Below are positions 39,912 through 50,221 of a DNA stretch of 64,000 bases, in pieces. A program made the translations under genes and the position numbers. The notes below the pieces were generated by a model. It was given only the letters and a program-made list of their open reading frames with translations, had not been told where the DNA came from and did no database searches. Each line of letters starts with the position of its first letter. Within the stretch, counting starts at the first letter, position 1. Source of the DNA: Streptococcus porcinus (GTDB lineage Bacteria > Bacillota > Bacilli > Lactobacillales > Streptococcaceae); the NCBI RefSeq assembly GCF_900475415.1, contig NZ_LS483388.1, positions 1,412,001-1,476,000 on the forward strand. Direction: 5' to 3'.

Positions 39912-40640
39912 TTAATCGATAATTTTATTTGATACTGTTGTTCCGATGTGTTCACCAAAAACAACTCGTTTGATGTTACCTGCTTCGTTCATATTAAAGA
40001 CAACCAAATCAATGTCATTGTCCATTGATAAAGTTGATGCAGTAGCATCCATAATTTTAAGACCTCGTTTGATAACTTCACCATGAGTCAATTCATCGAA
40101 TTTAACTGCATTCGCATCTTTTTTAGGATCTGCATTGTAGACACCATCAACACCATTTTTTGCCATCAAAATGGCATCCGCCTCAATTTCAGCGGCACGT
40201 AGAGCAGCTGTTGTATCTGTTGAAAAATAAGGTGATCCAATCCCTGCACCAAAGACAACAATACGTCCTTTTTCAAGATGACGCAATGCGCGACCTCGGA
40301 TATAGGATTCAGCAACATTTTGCATTGGAATAGCTGTTTGAACTCGAGTGTCTACTCCATAATGTTGTAAACTATCTGCCATAACTAAGGCATTCATAAC
40401 CGTGCCTAACATACCTGTGTAATCAGCTTGCACACGATCCATCCCTGCTTCAGCTGCAGGTTCTCCTCGCCATAAATTACCACCACCGATGACGAGTGCA
40501 ATTTGCACACCAGAAGCATGCACTTCTGAAATTTCTTTGGCAATTTCTTGTACGGTCGGAATATCTATCCCGACACCTTTATCTCCTGCTAAAGCTTCAC
40601 CAGATAATTTTATTAAAATACGTTGATATTTAGGTTTCAC
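39912..40640 (-). CDS. pyrH: Uridylate kinase
   Basis: Phosphorylates UMP to UDP. The 242 residues contain [37 protein letters not shown] and the nucleotide loop [20 protein letters not shown]. Arranged pyrH-frr as in most bacteria. An extended -10 (TGGTAGAAT, about 40674-40682) is a probable promoter. Confidence 0.98.
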   Translation of the reverse strand: MKPKYQRILIKLSGEALAGDKGVGIDIPTVQEIAKEISEVHASGVQIALVIGGGNLWRGEPAAEAGMDRVQADYTGMLGTVMNALVMADSLQHYGVDTRVQTAIPMQNVAESYIRGRALRHLEKGRIVVFGAGIGSPYFSTDTTAALRAAEIEADAILMAKNGVDGVYNADPKKDANAVKFDELTHGEVIKRGLKIMDATASTLSMDNDIDLVVFNMNEAGNIKRVVFGEHIGTTVSNKIID

Positions 40641-41094
40641 AATGATTATCTCCTTATTTTGTCCTTTATTATTCTACCATAAAACCATTGAATTTGATAG
40701 TTGAATACAATAAGGTCTAAGATAAAATTTAACGTTTATGAAAATCTTATAACTCTACTCAGTGACACCAAAACGGATGAAGGACTGGTTTTAAATCAAT
40801 ATGATATTACATAAGCTCCGCTAATTTTTTAAATCGGAACTACCTAAGGCAGTCAATTGACAGTCAAAAAGTAAAACAAAAAGCTTGCAAATAGATAGGT
40901 GGGGTTGCTTCATATAATGGCTTGCTGCTTCCAATGTATATTTTTGAGTTAATAGAAATTTTCCTATCAGATAAATTAAGGACAGCTACAATTTTTTAAT
41001 AAGAAACTTCTTTATTAACTTTTCGATTTATTAAAGTTCTTTTAAGAGTTCCATTTTTTAACAAAAAAAAAGCTATCCGCAGATAGCTCCTTTA
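40641..41094. other. 454-base intergenic region between rplA and pyrH
   Basis: Contains the rplA terminator at the right end and the pyrH promoter at the left end. The 350 bases between show no open frame longer than about 25 codons, no strong hairpin and no RNA gene that I can recognise. An excised or decayed gene is possible, but I see no recognisable remnant. Confidence 0.5.
41063..41088 (-). terminator. Terminator of rplKA
   Basis: A 7-base perfect stem (41071-41077 with 41082-41088) and nine T on the minus strand. Confidence 0.9.
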
Positions 41095-41784
41095 TTACAT
41101 TGTTGATGGGTCAACTTTAATACCAACACCCTGTGTTGAAGTAATTGACACATTTGTCATGTAAGTCCCTTTCGCTGTTGAAGGTTTAGCTTTTACCATT
41201 ACATCGTTAAATGCTTTGAAGTTCTCAACTAATTTATCAGCATCGAATGATACTTTACCGATGATAGCTTGTACGTTACCAGCTTTATCAGCACGATAAG
41301 TAATCTTTCCACCTTTAGACTCTTCAACTGCTTTAGTAACATCCATAGTTACAGTACCAGTTTTAGGGTTTGGCATCAAGTTACGAGGTCCAAGGACACG
41401 TCCAAGACGACCTACGATAGCCATCATATCTGGTGTTGCGATAACAACATCAAAATCAAGCCATCCGCCATTAATTTTAGCTACTAAGTCATCTTCACCA
41501 ACGAAGTCTGCTCCGGCAGCTTTTGCTTCTTCAGCTTTAGCACCACGCGCAAATACAAGTACACGTTGTGTTTTACCAGTTCCATTTGGCAATACCATTG
41601 CGCCACGGATTTGTTGGTCTGCTTTACGAACGTCAATGTTTAAGTTATATGCAACTTCAACTGATGCGTCAAATTTTGCAAAGTTAGTTTCTTTAATTAA
41701 TGCTACAGCTTCTTCTACGCTGTATGCTTTTGTGCTATCAACTTTTTCAAGTGCTGCACGCATTTGTTTGCTTTTTTTAGCCAT
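41095..41784 (-). CDS. rplA: 50S ribosomal protein L1
   Basis: A 229-residue L1 of normal length, with the signature [15 protein letters not shown] and [11 protein letters not shown]1 binds the 23S stalk and, in other bacteria, its own mRNA. It lies 106 bases downstream of rplK, in an unusually long spacer holding a leader like the one before rplK. Confidence 0.98.
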   Translation of the reverse strand: MAKKSKQMRAALEKVDSTKAYSVEEAVALIKETNFAKFDASVEVAYNLNIDVRKADQQIRGAMVLPNGTGKTQRVLVFARGAKAEEAKAAGADFVGEDDLVAKINGGWLDFDVVIATPDMMAIVGRLGRVLGPRNLMPNPKTGTVTMDVTKAVEESKGGKITYRADKAGNVQAIIGKVSFDADKLVENFKAFNDVMVKAKPSTAKGTYMTNVSITSTQGVGIKVDPSTM

Positions 41785-41837
41785 TTTAAAATTCTCCTTG
41801 TAATGTGGTCATATCGATTTGATTTAAAATCTCCCAC
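41785..41837 (-). promoter_or_regulatory. Leader motif upstream of rplA (candidate L1-binding site)
   Basis: On the minus strand GTGGGAG (41831-41837) and ACCAC (41805-41809) lie before the RBS AAGGAG. GTGG can pair with CCAC. The same pair occurs upstream of rplK at 42334-42369. I infer a repeated translational control element; no folding was run. Confidence 0.4.
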
Positions 41838-41889
41838 GTCACTCATCAAATTATGATGAAGTCTTGCGGGTAATAGGGTTCAAAACTGA

Positions 41890-42315
41890 TTAGTCAGTGA
41901 TAGTGAATCCCATTGAACGAGCAGTACCTTCGATCATACGCATTGCTGACTCAACGTTTGCTGCGTTTAAATCTGGCATTTTAGTTTCAGCAATTTCTTG
42001 CACTTGTGCACGAGTAACTGTTGCAACTTTTGTTTTGTTAGGTGTGCCTGATCCTTTTTCAACACCGGCAGCTTTTTTCAAAAGAACTGCAGCTGGGGGT
42101 GTTTTAGTAATGAAATCAAATGATTTGTCTTCATAAACTGAGATAACAACTGGGATGATCATACCTGCTTGGTCAGCTGTACGAGCGTTAAATTCCTTAG
42201 TGAATCCCATGATGTTGATACCTGCTTGACCTAGTGCTGGTCCAACTGGTGGAGCTGGTGTAGCTTTACCAGCAGGGATTTGAAGTTTTACAAGTTTTTC
42301 GACTTTTTTAGCCAT
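41890..42315 (-). CDS. rplK: 50S ribosomal protein L11
   Basis: A 141-residue L11, starting [20 protein letters not shown] at 42315 with GGAGG upstream. The motif [10 protein letters not shown] is at the C-terminus and the proline-rich [13 protein letters not shown] near the N-terminus forms the thiostrepton region. It is the first gene of the rplK-rplA operon. Confidence 0.98.
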   Translation of the reverse strand: MAKKVEKLVKLQIPAGKATPAPPVGPALGQAGINIMGFTKEFNARTADQAGMIIPVVISVYEDKSFDFITKTPPAAVLLKKAAGVEKGSGTPNKTKVATVTRAQVQEIAETKMPDLNAANVESAMRMIEGTARSMGFTITD

Positions 42316-42333
42316 TTTAAAAATCCTCCTGTT

Positions 42334-42369
42334 GTGGTTTTGGCGGTAACTAAGATTTTTACCTCCCAC
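42334..42369 (-). promoter_or_regulatory. Leader motif upstream of rplK (candidate L1-binding site)
   Basis: On the minus strand GTGGGAG (42363-42369) and ACCAC (42334-42338) precede AGGAGG. It is the twin of the element before rplA. The arrangement fits autoregulation by L1, but this is inference from the repeated motif. Confidence 0.4.
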
Positions 42370-42394
42370 AGTTATGCATATAGCATACCTTACT

Positions 42395-42422
42395 ATTATA
42401 CAATGTTTTTTAAAAAAAGCAA
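42395..42422 (-). promoter_or_regulatory. Promoter of rplK-rplA
   Basis: TTGCTT (42417-42422) and TATAAT (42395-42400) on the minus strand with a 16-base spacer. Confidence 0.65.
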
Positions 42423-42440
42423 CTCAAATCTCTATAAAAT

Positions 42441-42473
42441 TTAAAGAATGAGAGGTGAATTTACCTCTCATTC
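42441..42473 (-). terminator. Hairpin downstream of the baeRF-like gene
   Basis: An 11-base perfect stem (42446-42456 with 42463-42473) with a short T-rich tail on the minus strand. Confidence 0.7.
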
Positions 42474-42479
42474 TTCACT

Positions 42480-43568
42480 TTAATATCGGAGACGAGCACT
42501 AATGCCAAAATCTCCTTCTAATTGATCTGAATCCAAAATATAAACTTTTCCTTTAGCTTGGTAGGTTGCTAGGACAATATCTTTTATAGTAAATCGTTTG
42601 TCCATCTCACTCTCTGTTGAAAGAACTCTGTCCTCAACGATAATTAATTCATCAATTCGATTTTCGCGTGCCAGAGTTTTGATTTCGTCCAACTGATCAT
42701 TAACACGGTATTCTGGCTTAGTTTCCACAAATCGCTTACTTAACGAGGTTAAAGTTTGACTGCGGTAGCCAGCAATAAACTCGGAAGCTCGCTCTGCAAT
42801 TTCCTCTATAGATACTTTAGCACCTGATAGTTCAATTCCCGTATCCATTAGCGGTAAATATTTACTGATTGAGCGGAAAGTTGCTTGGTTCTCTGACAAA
42901 CTATACAAAATTAATGGGCGCGACTCTTGACCAAAGGTCTCCATTAAATGATTATCGACAGCTCGGAAAAAGTTTTCTCGATCAATCTCTTTTTCAGCAC
43001 TAGTTTCATTATGCCCATGAAATCCCGGCTGACCAGGTCCGCCTTTTGCAGCTGAACCAGAATGACTTAATTGTCCTCCATCTTTTTCATGACCTAGAAC
43101 TTCAGTCAGTTGAAGAGGCCACTCATCTTCTTTTACTTCTCGAATAGAATCTTGGCTAACTTCGAAGACATGAGCACTATCTTGGTTCAAAACTAAAAGA
43201 TGGTAATCGCTATTAAATTGGTAATGTTTGATAAGAGGAGCTATATTAGGGCCATCTCCAAAAAGCATTTGATCGTTAACTGGAATATTAAGATGATAAT
43301 AAAAGACCTGTTCCTCATTTATATATAAAAGAAGACTTTTTGTAGCAGTTAAAAGTTCCCTTTCAGCTTTACGCACAACTTCAATTTGTTTTTGCCATGA
43401 AGAACCTAAATCTTGGACTGCGTTCTCTGCTTCCTTGAGATAGTTTTCAAGTTTGAGACTATCCTTCTCGGAATAAGCAGAATAGTCATCTAAAGCAAAG
43501 CTGATGGAAATAAAAGGTTGAGTCTCTGTAAGCAGTTCTGGAACTGGGAATGTATGTAACTGTTTCAT
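42480..43568 (-). CDS. baeRF-like protein (bacterial archaeo-eukaryotic release factor family)
   Basis: A 362-residue cytosolic protein with a middle loop (about residues 166-190) rich in Gly, Ser and His, ending HGHN, in the place of the eRF1 GGQ loop, and a C-terminal domain with VYILDSDQL. The fold layout of three domains resembles the baeRF/VLRF families. It is tentatively linked to ribosome rescue in the family; direct evidence is lacking. No neighbour suggests a partner apart from the adjacent ribosomal protein operon. Confidence 0.6.
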   Translation of the reverse strand: MKQLHTFPVPELLTETQPFISISFALDDYSAYSEKDSLKLENYLKEAENAVQDLGSSWQKQIEVVRKAERELLTATKSLLLYINEEQVFYYHLNIPVNDQMLFGDGPNIAPLIKHYQFNSDYHLLVLNQDSAHVFEVSQDSIREVKEDEWPLQLTEVLGHEKDGGQLSHSGSAAKGGPGQPGFHGHNETSAEKEIDRENFFRAVDNHLMETFGQESRPLILYSLSENQATFRSISKYLPLMDTGIELSGAKVSIEEIAERASEFIAGYRSQTLTSLSKRFVETKPEYRVNDQLDEIKTLARENRIDELIIVEDRVLSTESEMDKRFTIKDIVLATYQAKGKVYILDSDQLEGDFGISARLRY

Positions 43569-43736
43569 AATAAACTTCCTTTCTTCTTTCTATGCTTCTA
43601 ATGTACCATATTTCAGGGTCAATTTCTAATAAAAACCCTTAGTGACCACTTGATTTACTTTTTGAATTGCCATTTCTATTCAGAAATTTTAAGAACATTT
43701 ATTTACAAGTTATCGTTTAAAGGTTAAAATAATGCT

Positions 43737-44087
43737 ATGATAACATACAAATTAATTGCATTGCTTTTTATTGTTCTGACACCCCTTGTCTCACAGATTT
43801 TAGTAACTTTTTTTAAACTTAGTCGGTACGGTTTAAAGTTTCCTGATTTAGCCTTTCTACTTTTTGCCTTAGAGATCGCTATTGTTTCGGGAAAATTCTT
43901 TAATAACAATTTTTTACCTTATTACCTGATTATATTATCACTACTAGCAATCATTATCACTTTAACATTAGTCATTAGAAGTCAGCGTTTTACCTATTCA
44001 CGTTTTATTAAACTCTTTTGGCGAATCGGCTTCCTCATGACTTTCTTTGGGTATTTAATACTTGTAATAGTGATTTTCACAAAATAA
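43737..44087 (+). CDS. DUF3397 family membrane protein
   Basis: A 116-residue protein with four hydrophobic helices (about residues 4-25, 38-55, 62-80 and 95-115), matching the size and pattern of DUF3397 proteins of Lactobacillales. Function unknown. Divergent from the baeRF-like gene. Convergent with ftsK, a terminator lies at 44088. Confidence 0.75.
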   Translation: MITYKLIALLFIVLTPLVSQILVTFFKLSRYGLKFPDLAFLLFALEIAIVSGKFFNNNFLPYYLIILSLLAIIITLTLVIRSQRFTYSRFIKLFWRIGFLMTFFGYLILVIVIFTK

Positions 44088-44118
44088 AAGGCTTTGTCAA
44101 TTTGAGACAAAGCTTTTT
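44088..44118 (+). terminator. Terminator of the DUF3397 gene
   Basis: Stem GCTTTGTC (44091-44098) with GACAAAGC and a T-run on the plus strand. Confidence 0.8.
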
Positions 44119-44158
44119 ATGTAAGATAGACCTTACTAAGGACACGAGTTTTATTGCA

Positions 44159-46564
44159 TCATTGTGTTTGCAAAACCTTTCTTGGTTTGGTTCCTTCTGC
44201 TGGTCCAATAACCCCGGCTTCTTCTAATTCGTCCATCAAGCGAGTTGCTCGATTAAAACCAACTGATAGACGTCGTTGAATCATCGAAGCAGAGGCTTTT
44301 TGAGTCTCAAGAACTAAGGCTTTTGCTTCTTCAAAGAGGGGGTCTCCTTCACTAGAATCACCAGAGCCAGTCGCCATATCTGCTTCAGTAACTTCACCTG
44401 GATCAAAGGAATCATCATAATCAGCGTCGGCTTGCTCCTTAATAAATGACACAATACGTTCAACATCATCATCTGAAATGAAGGAACCTTGTAATCTAAC
44501 GGGATGATTCTCATCAATCGGTTTAAAGAGCATATCTCCTCGTCCCAAAAGTTTTTCAGCACCATTTTCATCTAAAATAGTTCGACTATCTGTTCCAGAC
44601 GAAACAGCAAATGCAATCCGTGATGGAACATTAGCTTTAATCAAACCGGAGATGACATCAACAGATGGCCTCTGCGTAGCTAAGATCATATGAATACCAG
44701 CAGCACGTGCCTTTTGCCCCAAGCGAATGATAGCATCCTCTACTTCTTTGCTGGCAACCATCATCAAGTCAGCTAGTTCATCAACGATAACAACAATTAA
44801 AGGTAGAGGAATTTGTTTCTCTTCAGACTGGCTGTTAAATGCTTCAACCTTGGCATTGTAACCAGCTATATTTCGGACACCCACCTTACTGAAGAGTTCA
44901 TAACGATTTTCCATCTCATCAACAACCTTCTGCAGGGCTTTGCTGGCCTTACGAGGATTAGTTACAACTGGAATAAGGAGATGAGGAATGTCATTATAAA
45001 CAGATAATTCGACCATCTTAGGATCAACCATTAAAAATTTAACTTGATCAGGTCTGGCTTTCATCAAAATACTAGAAATAATACCATTAACAGCCACAGA
45101 CTTCCCTGATCCTGTCGAACCGGCCACTAATAAGTGGGGCATCCTAGTTAAATCAAAACTACGTGCCATACCATTAATAGCTTTTCCGAGCGGGACTTCC
45201 AAAAGTTTTTCAACTGAACTATTAGATTGTTCCCATAGCTCACGAAAAGAAACAGTCGCAATTTCAGAATTCGGGACTTCAATACCAACCAGAGATTTTC
45301 CTGGAATAGGTGCCTCTATTCTGACATCCTTAGCTGCCAAGGCTAAGGCTAAGTCGTCTGCCAAGTTAGAGATGCGATTAACACGGACTCCAACAGCTGG
45401 TTTAATTTCATACTTGGTTACTGATGGTCCAATCTCTGCTCGCTCAACCTTAACATCAATACCAAAACTTCGGAAGGTATCTTCTAAAACCCTAATATTC
45501 TTACGTACCAAATTCTTTTCTTTTGATTGATCTTTAGGTTTATCGGGTTCAAACAAATCAATTGTCGGCAGCTTGTAAAGTAAATTTGTTTTTGGCGTGA
45601 AATCTACTTCGATCGGTTCATCATCCAGTCTATCTGTTTCTAGCTCTTGGGCAGGGATAGCTGTCCTTGTATTTTCCCCTGAGAGGTAGTCAGCCTCTAA
45701 ATCCTCAAGCGGAAAATCAATTACTTCTTCATCAAGATGGGATTGGTATGCTACAATTTCTGGCTCAGCTTGTCTAAGATTTGAAAAATCATCTGCTCCT
45801 AGAACCACCTCTGGACCTGTTCCTTCCAAAATCTCTCCCGTCTCCAAGTCAATATTTTGATTGAGGGACATTTGAGCTTCTAAGGCTTCTTGTTCTAATT
45901 GTGCTTGCACAGCTAATGCTTTGGCCTCTTCACGTTTGACAAAGTGTTCTTCCCGTCGACGTCTTTGCTGATCAGCAAAGCTTTGCCAAAGAGCTTTAAC
46001 ATAATGACTAACATCGTAAACATCCCATGGTGTCATTAGGAAGATTCCTAGCAGAATAATTAAGGCACCGATAAAGAAAGACCCAATATTAGAAAAAAGG
46101 AACGATACTGGTTTATAGATTAAAGCACCAAGCATACCACCACCAAGGAAGTTTTGCACTTTAAATCCCAAGAGATCTTGAGTAATCAATCGAGTTGTGT
46201 AAGTGAAAACCTCATGATTTTTAAGATTAGGAGAGGTAAATAAATAAGCATGCCATTCAATCAGTAACCCCATGAAAAAAATGATAAAACCAGCAATCAA
46301 ACCTTCTTGTTTTCGTAACCATTTAAAACAAAATAGGTAGCAAAAAACAGCAAGAATAAAAAGGTAAGCCAAACTACCTACCATAAAACGAATAACATTA
46401 TATGCTGTAATCCCAAATATCCCTAGTCGAATCGCGGCAAAAATCAAAACAAGAGCTAGTAAGAATGAAAAAATCATTCGTTTGATGGCTCTTTGCTTTT
46501 CAATCTCTGCCTTTGTGGAACGTCTCTTTTTAGTTCCTTTTTTATGTTGTTTTCTTATAGCCAT
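44159..46564 (-). CDS. ftsK: DNA translocase FtsK/SpoIIIE
   Basis: An 801-residue septal DNA pump. Four N-terminal membrane helices (about residues 30-180), a Glu/Asp-rich linker (about 200-330), the motor with Walker [16 protein letters not shown] and Walker [16 protein letters not shown], and a C-terminal gamma winged helix ([20 protein letters not shown]) that reads KOPS-like sequences. Usual length for streptococci. Divergent from the PPIase gene. Confidence 0.96.
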   Translation of the reverse strand: MAIRKQHKKGTKKRRSTKAEIEKQRAIKRMIFSFLLALVLIFAAIRLGIFGITAYNVIRFMVGSLAYLFILAVFCYLFCFKWLRKQEGLIAGFIIFFMGLLIEWHAYLFTSPNLKNHEVFTYTTRLITQDLLGFKVQNFLGGGMLGALIYKPVSFLFSNIGSFFIGALIILLGIFLMTPWDVYDVSHYVKALWQSFADQQRRRREEHFVKREEAKALAVQAQLEQEALEAQMSLNQNIDLETGEILEGTGPEVVLGADDFSNLRQAEPEIVAYQSHLDEEVIDFPLEDLEADYLSGENTRTAIPAQELETDRLDDEPIEVDFTPKTNLLYKLPTIDLFEPDKPKDQSKEKNLVRKNIRVLEDTFRSFGIDVKVERAEIGPSVTKYEIKPAVGVRVNRISNLADDLALALAAKDVRIEAPIPGKSLVGIEVPNSEIATVSFRELWEQSNSSVEKLLEVPLGKAINGMARSFDLTRMPHLLVAGSTGSGKSVAVNGIISSILMKARPDQVKFLMVDPKMVELSVYNDIPHLLIPVVTNPRKASKALQKVVDEMENRYELFSKVGVRNIAGYNAKVEAFNSQSEEKQIPLPLIVVIVDELADLMMVASKEVEDAIIRLGQKARAAGIHMILATQRPSVDVISGLIKANVPSRIAFAVSSGTDSRTILDENGAEKLLGRGDMLFKPIDENHPVRLQGSFISDDDVERIVSFIKEQADADYDDSFDPGEVTEADMATGSGDSSEGDPLFEEAKALVLETQKASASMIQRRLSVGFNRATRLMDELEEAGVIGPAEGTKPRKVLQTQ

Positions 46565-46659
46565 AGATTTATTATACCATTTTTTAAAGAGAAAGAAATA
46601 TACTTATCAAGGAGCGGACTTTATGATAAAATAAAGGAAAATCAATCTAAGGAGAAACC

Positions 46660-47472
46660 ATGAAGAAAGTTCTGACCATATCGCTTCTTGCTTTAAGCCT
46701 AGTAAGTCTTACTGCATGTGAGTCAATTGATCGTCTAATCAAAGGTGATAAATATGTTGACGATAAAATTGCCAAAGAAGAATCTTCTGCAGCAACTAAA
46801 GCTTATGAGGCTCAAATCGAGAAAGCCTTAAACGCTGATAAATATCAGTTTCCACAATTATCAAAAGAAGTCGCTAAGGATGAAGCTAAAGTATTAATTA
46901 AAACTAGCGAAGGAGATATTACTTTAAAACTTTTCCCTAAATATGCTCCCTTAGCTGTTGAAAACTTCCTAACTCATGCTAAAGAAGGTTATTATAATAA
47001 TCTAACTTTTCACCGTGTTATTACCAATTTCATGATTCAATCTGGTGATCCTAAGGGTGATGGCACAGGTGGTGAGTCCATTTGGAATGGGAAAAATACA
47101 AAGATTGATGCTGGAAATGGCTTTGCAAACGAAATTAGTCCTTACCTCTACAATATCCGTGGCGCTCTAGCAATGGCTAACGCAGGGGCAGATACCAATG
47201 GTAGCCAATTCTTTATCAACCAAAATCCTGGTAATCAGGCTAAAAAATTATCTGAAAACCATTATCCCAAACCAATTATCGATGCCTATAGGGAAGGGGG
47301 AAACCCTAGTTTAGATGGCGCTTATACTGTCTTTGGTCAAGTTATTGATGGCATGGATACAGTAGATAAAATTGCCAAAGCTGTTGTTGATAGCAGTGAT
47401 AAACCAACCCAAGATATTACTATTCTTACCGTAACTGTTCAAAAGGACATGCCAGCAAAAAGCAAGAAATAA
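46660..47472 (+). CDS. Peptidyl-prolyl cis-trans isomerase lipoprotein, cyclophilin type
   Basis: A 270-residue exported foldase. Signal peptide with lipobox VSLTAC, so it is anchored at the outer face of the membrane after lipidation at Cys19. The cyclophilin domain shows NLTFHRVITNFMIQSGDP, GGESIWNG, and GALAMANAGADTNGSQFFIN with the catalytic Arg and Phe. It is a separate unit from the mts genes. RBS AAGGAG. Confidence 0.93.
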   Translation: MKKVLTISLLALSLVSLTACESIDRLIKGDKYVDDKIAKEESSAATKAYEAQIEKALNADKYQFPQLSKEVAKDEAKVLIKTSEGDITLKLFPKYAPLAVENFLTHAKEGYYNNLTFHRVITNFMIQSGDPKGDGTGGESIWNGKNTKIDAGNGFANEISPYLYNIRGALAMANAGADTNGSQFFINQNPGNQAKKLSENHYPKPIIDAYREGGNPSLDGAYTVFGQVIDGMDTVDKIAKAVVDSSDKPTQDITILTVTVQKDMPAKSKK

Positions 47473-47480
47473 GTAAGATT

Positions 47481-47526
47481 AAAAAACAGTTCCAATTGTC
47501 CTTAGACAGTTAGAACTGTTTTTTTT
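47481..47526. terminator. Bidirectional terminator between the PPIase gene and mtsC
   Basis: AAAACAGTTC pairs with GAACTGTTTT across a 20-base loop, with T-runs on both strands. Confidence 0.75.
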
Positions 47527-48364
47527 ATAATTGTTTTTTCTTAAGTTTTCGAACTTGCTTCGGTGAAAAGAAGAAACTAATAGCAAAAATAATAGAGGAG
47601 GTTAACACAATGCTTGAACCCGCTGCAATATTGAAAGTATAGCCCAAAAACAGACCTAAAATTGATGTCAGAGCTCCTAGCGTAGAAGACATTATCAGCA
47701 TCGTTTTAAGACTATTAGCGTAGAGATAAGCAGTCGCAGCCGGTGTTATCAACATAGCTACTATTAAGATAGTACCCACACTTTGCATCGCTGTTACTGA
47801 AACAAGAGTCAGCAAAACCATTAATAAATAATGATAAAATGAAACGTTTATTCCCATTGTTTTGGCCAAAATAGGATCAAAAGAAGTTAGGAGTAACTCT
47901 TTAAAAAATAGGATAATTAAACCTAGTACTAGTACAGAAACAAAAATGGTAATCCATTTATCACTATCTTGTACAGCTAGAATATTACCAAAAAGGATAT
48001 GAAATAAATCTGTGGAACTATTAGCCACACCAATCAAAATAACACCTAACGCTAAAAAAGAACTAAAAGTAATACCAATAGCGGTATCTCCTTTAATAAC
48101 ACTATTTTCTTTTATAAAGGTAATCAATATCGATGCCAACAGTCCAAAAATAATCGCACCAATGAAAAAGTTCATCCCTAAAATAAAAGAGAGAGCTACA
48201 CCCGGCAATACAGCATGGGAAATAGCATCTCCCATTAATGACATCGACCGTAAAATAATAAAGCAGCCAACAGCACCTGAAACAATTCCAATAACAACTG
48301 CCGTAACTAGGGCATTTTGAAGGAAATGATATGACAAGAAGCCATTTATAAACTTATCAAACAT
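47525..48364 (-). CDS. mtsC: Metal ABC transporter permease
   Basis: A 279-residue permease of the ZnuB/MntB family with about eight hydrophobic segments, the GDAISHAVLPGVALSF segment and a C-terminal KKLKKKQL tail. It passes Mn2+ (and possibly Zn2+ or Fe) into the cytosol. Adjacent to mtsB with no spacing. Confidence 0.94.
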   Translation of the reverse strand: MFDKFINGFLSYHFLQNALVTAVVIGIVSGAVGCFIILRSMSLMGDAISHAVLPGVALSFILGMNFFIGAIIFGLLASILITFIKENSVIKGDTAIGITFSSFLALGVILIGVANSSTDLFHILFGNILAVQDSDKWITIFVSVLVLGLIILFFKELLLTSFDPILAKTMGINVSFYHYLLMVLLTLVSVTAMQSVGTILIVAMLITPAATAYLYANSLKTMLIMSSTLGALTSILGLFLGYTFNIAAGSSIVLTSSIIFAISFFFSPKQVRKLKKKQL

Positions 48365-49087
48365 TTAAGCATCTCCTCCTTTCACAATCAACTCATTTCC
48401 ATAGGTTTTAGAAAGATTGTCAATTGTAAAGACATCAGAAACCGAACCAAAAGCAACAACCTGACCATTTATCAATAAGACTTGATCAAAATAATCTTCA
48501 ACCTTACTTAAGTCATGATGAACAATTAATATTGTTCGTCCCTGATTTTTAAGTTTTTTGAGCAAATCAACAATAATGGTTTCACTCAGAGAATCAATAC
48601 CAACAAAAGGTTCATCAAGAAACAGATATTCTTGATCCTGTATCAAACAACGAGCTAACAGCATACGTTGAAATTGACCACCAGATAAAGCTTTTATTGG
48701 TTTTTTGGCATAGTCAGTTAATCCTACATCTTCCAGAACTTTCTGTGCCATTTCCTTTTCTTTACTCTTCACATTTTTAAATAAACCCAACTTACCATAG
48801 GTCCCTAACAAAACGCACTCTTCAACAGTAATAGGAAAATTAAAGTCAATCTGACTTCGTTGTTCAACATAAGCAATCGCTTTATAAGCTGAGGATAAAT
48901 CATGATTGATAATAATTTTACCATCATAATCAACTAAGCCTAAAATTGCCTTCATTAGAGTTGACTTTCCAGCCCCATTAGGTCCTATAATTCCGATAAT
49001 CCCAGGTTCACTAATTTGTAGATCAACATTACTCAAGACTGTTTTGTTACCATCATAGCTAACCTTTAAGTCTTTTATCTCTATCAT
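48365..49087 (-). CDS. mtsB: Metal ABC transporter ATP-binding protein
   Basis: A 240-residue ATPase: Walker A IGPNGAGKST, signature LSGGQFQRM, Walker B YLFLDEPFVGID, and H-loop VHHD. It is the MntA/SitB-type ATPase of the mts system. The start at 49087 has TTAGGAGGAG upstream. Confidence 0.95.
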   Translation of the reverse strand: MIEIKDLKVSYDGNKTVLSNVDLQISEPGIIGIIGPNGAGKSTLMKAILGLVDYDGKIIINHDLSSAYKAIAYVEQRSQIDFNFPITVEECVLLGTYGKLGLFKNVKSKEKEMAQKVLEDVGLTDYAKKPIKALSGGQFQRMLLARCLIQDQEYLFLDEPFVGIDSLSETIIVDLLKKLKNQGRTILIVHHDLSKVEDYFDQVLLINGQVVAFGSVSDVFTIDNLSKTYGNELIVKGGDA

Positions 49088-49106
49088 TTCTCCTCCTAAA
49101 ATAAAA

Positions 49107-49139
49107 GAAAGCACACAACCAGCTTGACCATGTGCCTTC
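49107..49139 (-). terminator. Attenuator hairpin between mtsA and mtsB
   Basis: AAGGCACA pairs with TGTGCTTT across a loop of about 15 bases, with TCTTTT following on the minus strand. It may lower mtsBC transcription relative to the binding protein gene. Confidence 0.6.
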
Positions 49140-49144
49140 AGCTA

Positions 49145-50077
49145 TTATTTTGCTAATCCTTCAGAAATTTTATCAAGATTCCACTTCATCATAGCGTAGT
49201 AACTATCGCCGTCTTGACCTTTTTTAGCAATAGAATCTGTAAAAATTTCAGAATAAATTGGAATACCACTATCTTTAGAAACAGATTTCATCGGACGGCT
49301 GTCCACACTTGATTCAACAAAGAGAGCTGACGGTTTTTTAGCTTTTAATTTTTCAATCAAGCTTGATATTTGGTCAGGCGTTCCTTCTTCTTCTGTGTTA
49401 ATTTCCCAAATATAAGCAGATGGTACCTTATATGCTTTTGAGAAATATTTAAAACATCCTTCGCTTGTCACGATAACTTTCTTGTTTTCTGGAATTTTAT
49501 CAAATTTAGATTTAGCTTCTTTATCTAATTTTTCTAGCTTAGCCAAGTATTTATCTAAATTTTCTTGATAATAATCTTCATTTTTAGGATCTTTTTGGCT
49601 TAAACGCTTAGCAATATTTTTAGAATAAATCATCCCATTTTCTAAATTTAACCAAGCATGAGGATCTTCTTTACCTTTTTCAGATTGGCCTTCTAAATAA
49701 ATGACATCAATCCCATCTGAAACAGCAAAGTAATCCTTATTTTTCTTCTTATTTGCATTTTTAACCAATTTAGTGAACCACGCATGACCACCATCTTCTA
49801 AGTTAATACCATTATAAAGAATTAAGTCAGCAGAGCTGGTTTTTTCAACATCTTCTGGTAATGGCTCATACTCATGTGGATCTTTACCAATCGGAACAAT
49901 GCTGTGAAGATTAATTTTATCTCCAGCTATATTTTTCGTCATATCAGCAATAATAGAGTTAGTAACGACCACATTCAGTTTTTCATTTTTAGCAGCTTTA
50001 GAACCCGTTCCTGAACAAGCTGTTAAGACAATAATGGATAGAAAAGCTGTCACAATTAGACTTAGCTTCTTAAACAT
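49145..50077 (-). CDS. mtsA: Metal-binding lipoprotein of the mts system
   Basis: A 310-residue cluster A-I solute-binding lipoprotein (MtsA/PsaA/MtuA family). Lipobox VLTAC near residue 20, metal ligands from two domains in [14 protein letters not shown] and [11 protein letters not shown], with Glu and Asp ligands in EINTEEEG and YSEIFTDS. It binds Mn2+ or Zn2+ and delivers them to MtsC. From memory it closely resembles S. pyogenes MtsA but with clear differences. Confidence 0.96.
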   Translation of the reverse strand: MFKKLSLIVTAFLSIIVLTACSGTGSKAAKNEKLNVVVTNSIIADMTKNIAGDKINLHSIVPIGKDPHEYEPLPEDVEKTSSADLILYNGINLEDGGHAWFTKLVKNANKKKNKDYFAVSDGIDVIYLEGQSEKGKEDPHAWLNLENGMIYSKNIAKRLSQKDPKNEDYYQENLDKYLAKLEKLDKEAKSKFDKIPENKKVIVTSEGCFKYFSKAYKVPSAYIWEINTEEEGTPDQISSLIEKLKAKKPSALFVESSVDSRPMKSVSKDSGIPIYSEIFTDSIAKKGQDGDSYYAMMKWNLDKISEGLAK

Positions 50078-50105
50078 AAGACTCTCCTTAAATTAGTTTA
50101 TTTAA

Positions 50106-50125
50106 TTAATTAGGTATAGTTAATT
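50106..50125 (-). promoter_or_regulatory. Candidate MtsR operator upstream of mtsA
   Basis: An AATTAACTATACCTAATTAA sequence (minus strand) is an imperfect palindrome very close to the DtxR-type ScaR/SloR boxes of streptococci, as I remember them. It lies just downstream of the mtsA -10 region, suitable for metal-dependent repression. Confidence 0.65.
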
Positions 50126-50133
50126 ATATTATT

Positions 50134-50162
50134 AATGTACATTACAAAACATCTTTTGTCAA
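50134..50162 (-). promoter_or_regulatory. Promoter of mtsABC
   Basis: TTGACA (50157-50162) and TACATT (50134-50139) on the minus strand with a 17-base spacer. Confidence 0.7.
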
Positions 50163-50221
50163 GATTTTTCTGAAATATTTTGTTATAATAATCATTATAA
50201 ATAACAGAAAGGCATAGCCCT

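Noticed and set aside
40680..41060. A decayed gene in the rplA-pyrH spacer
   Set aside because: No frame gives a recognisable protein fragment, so only the spacer is reported.
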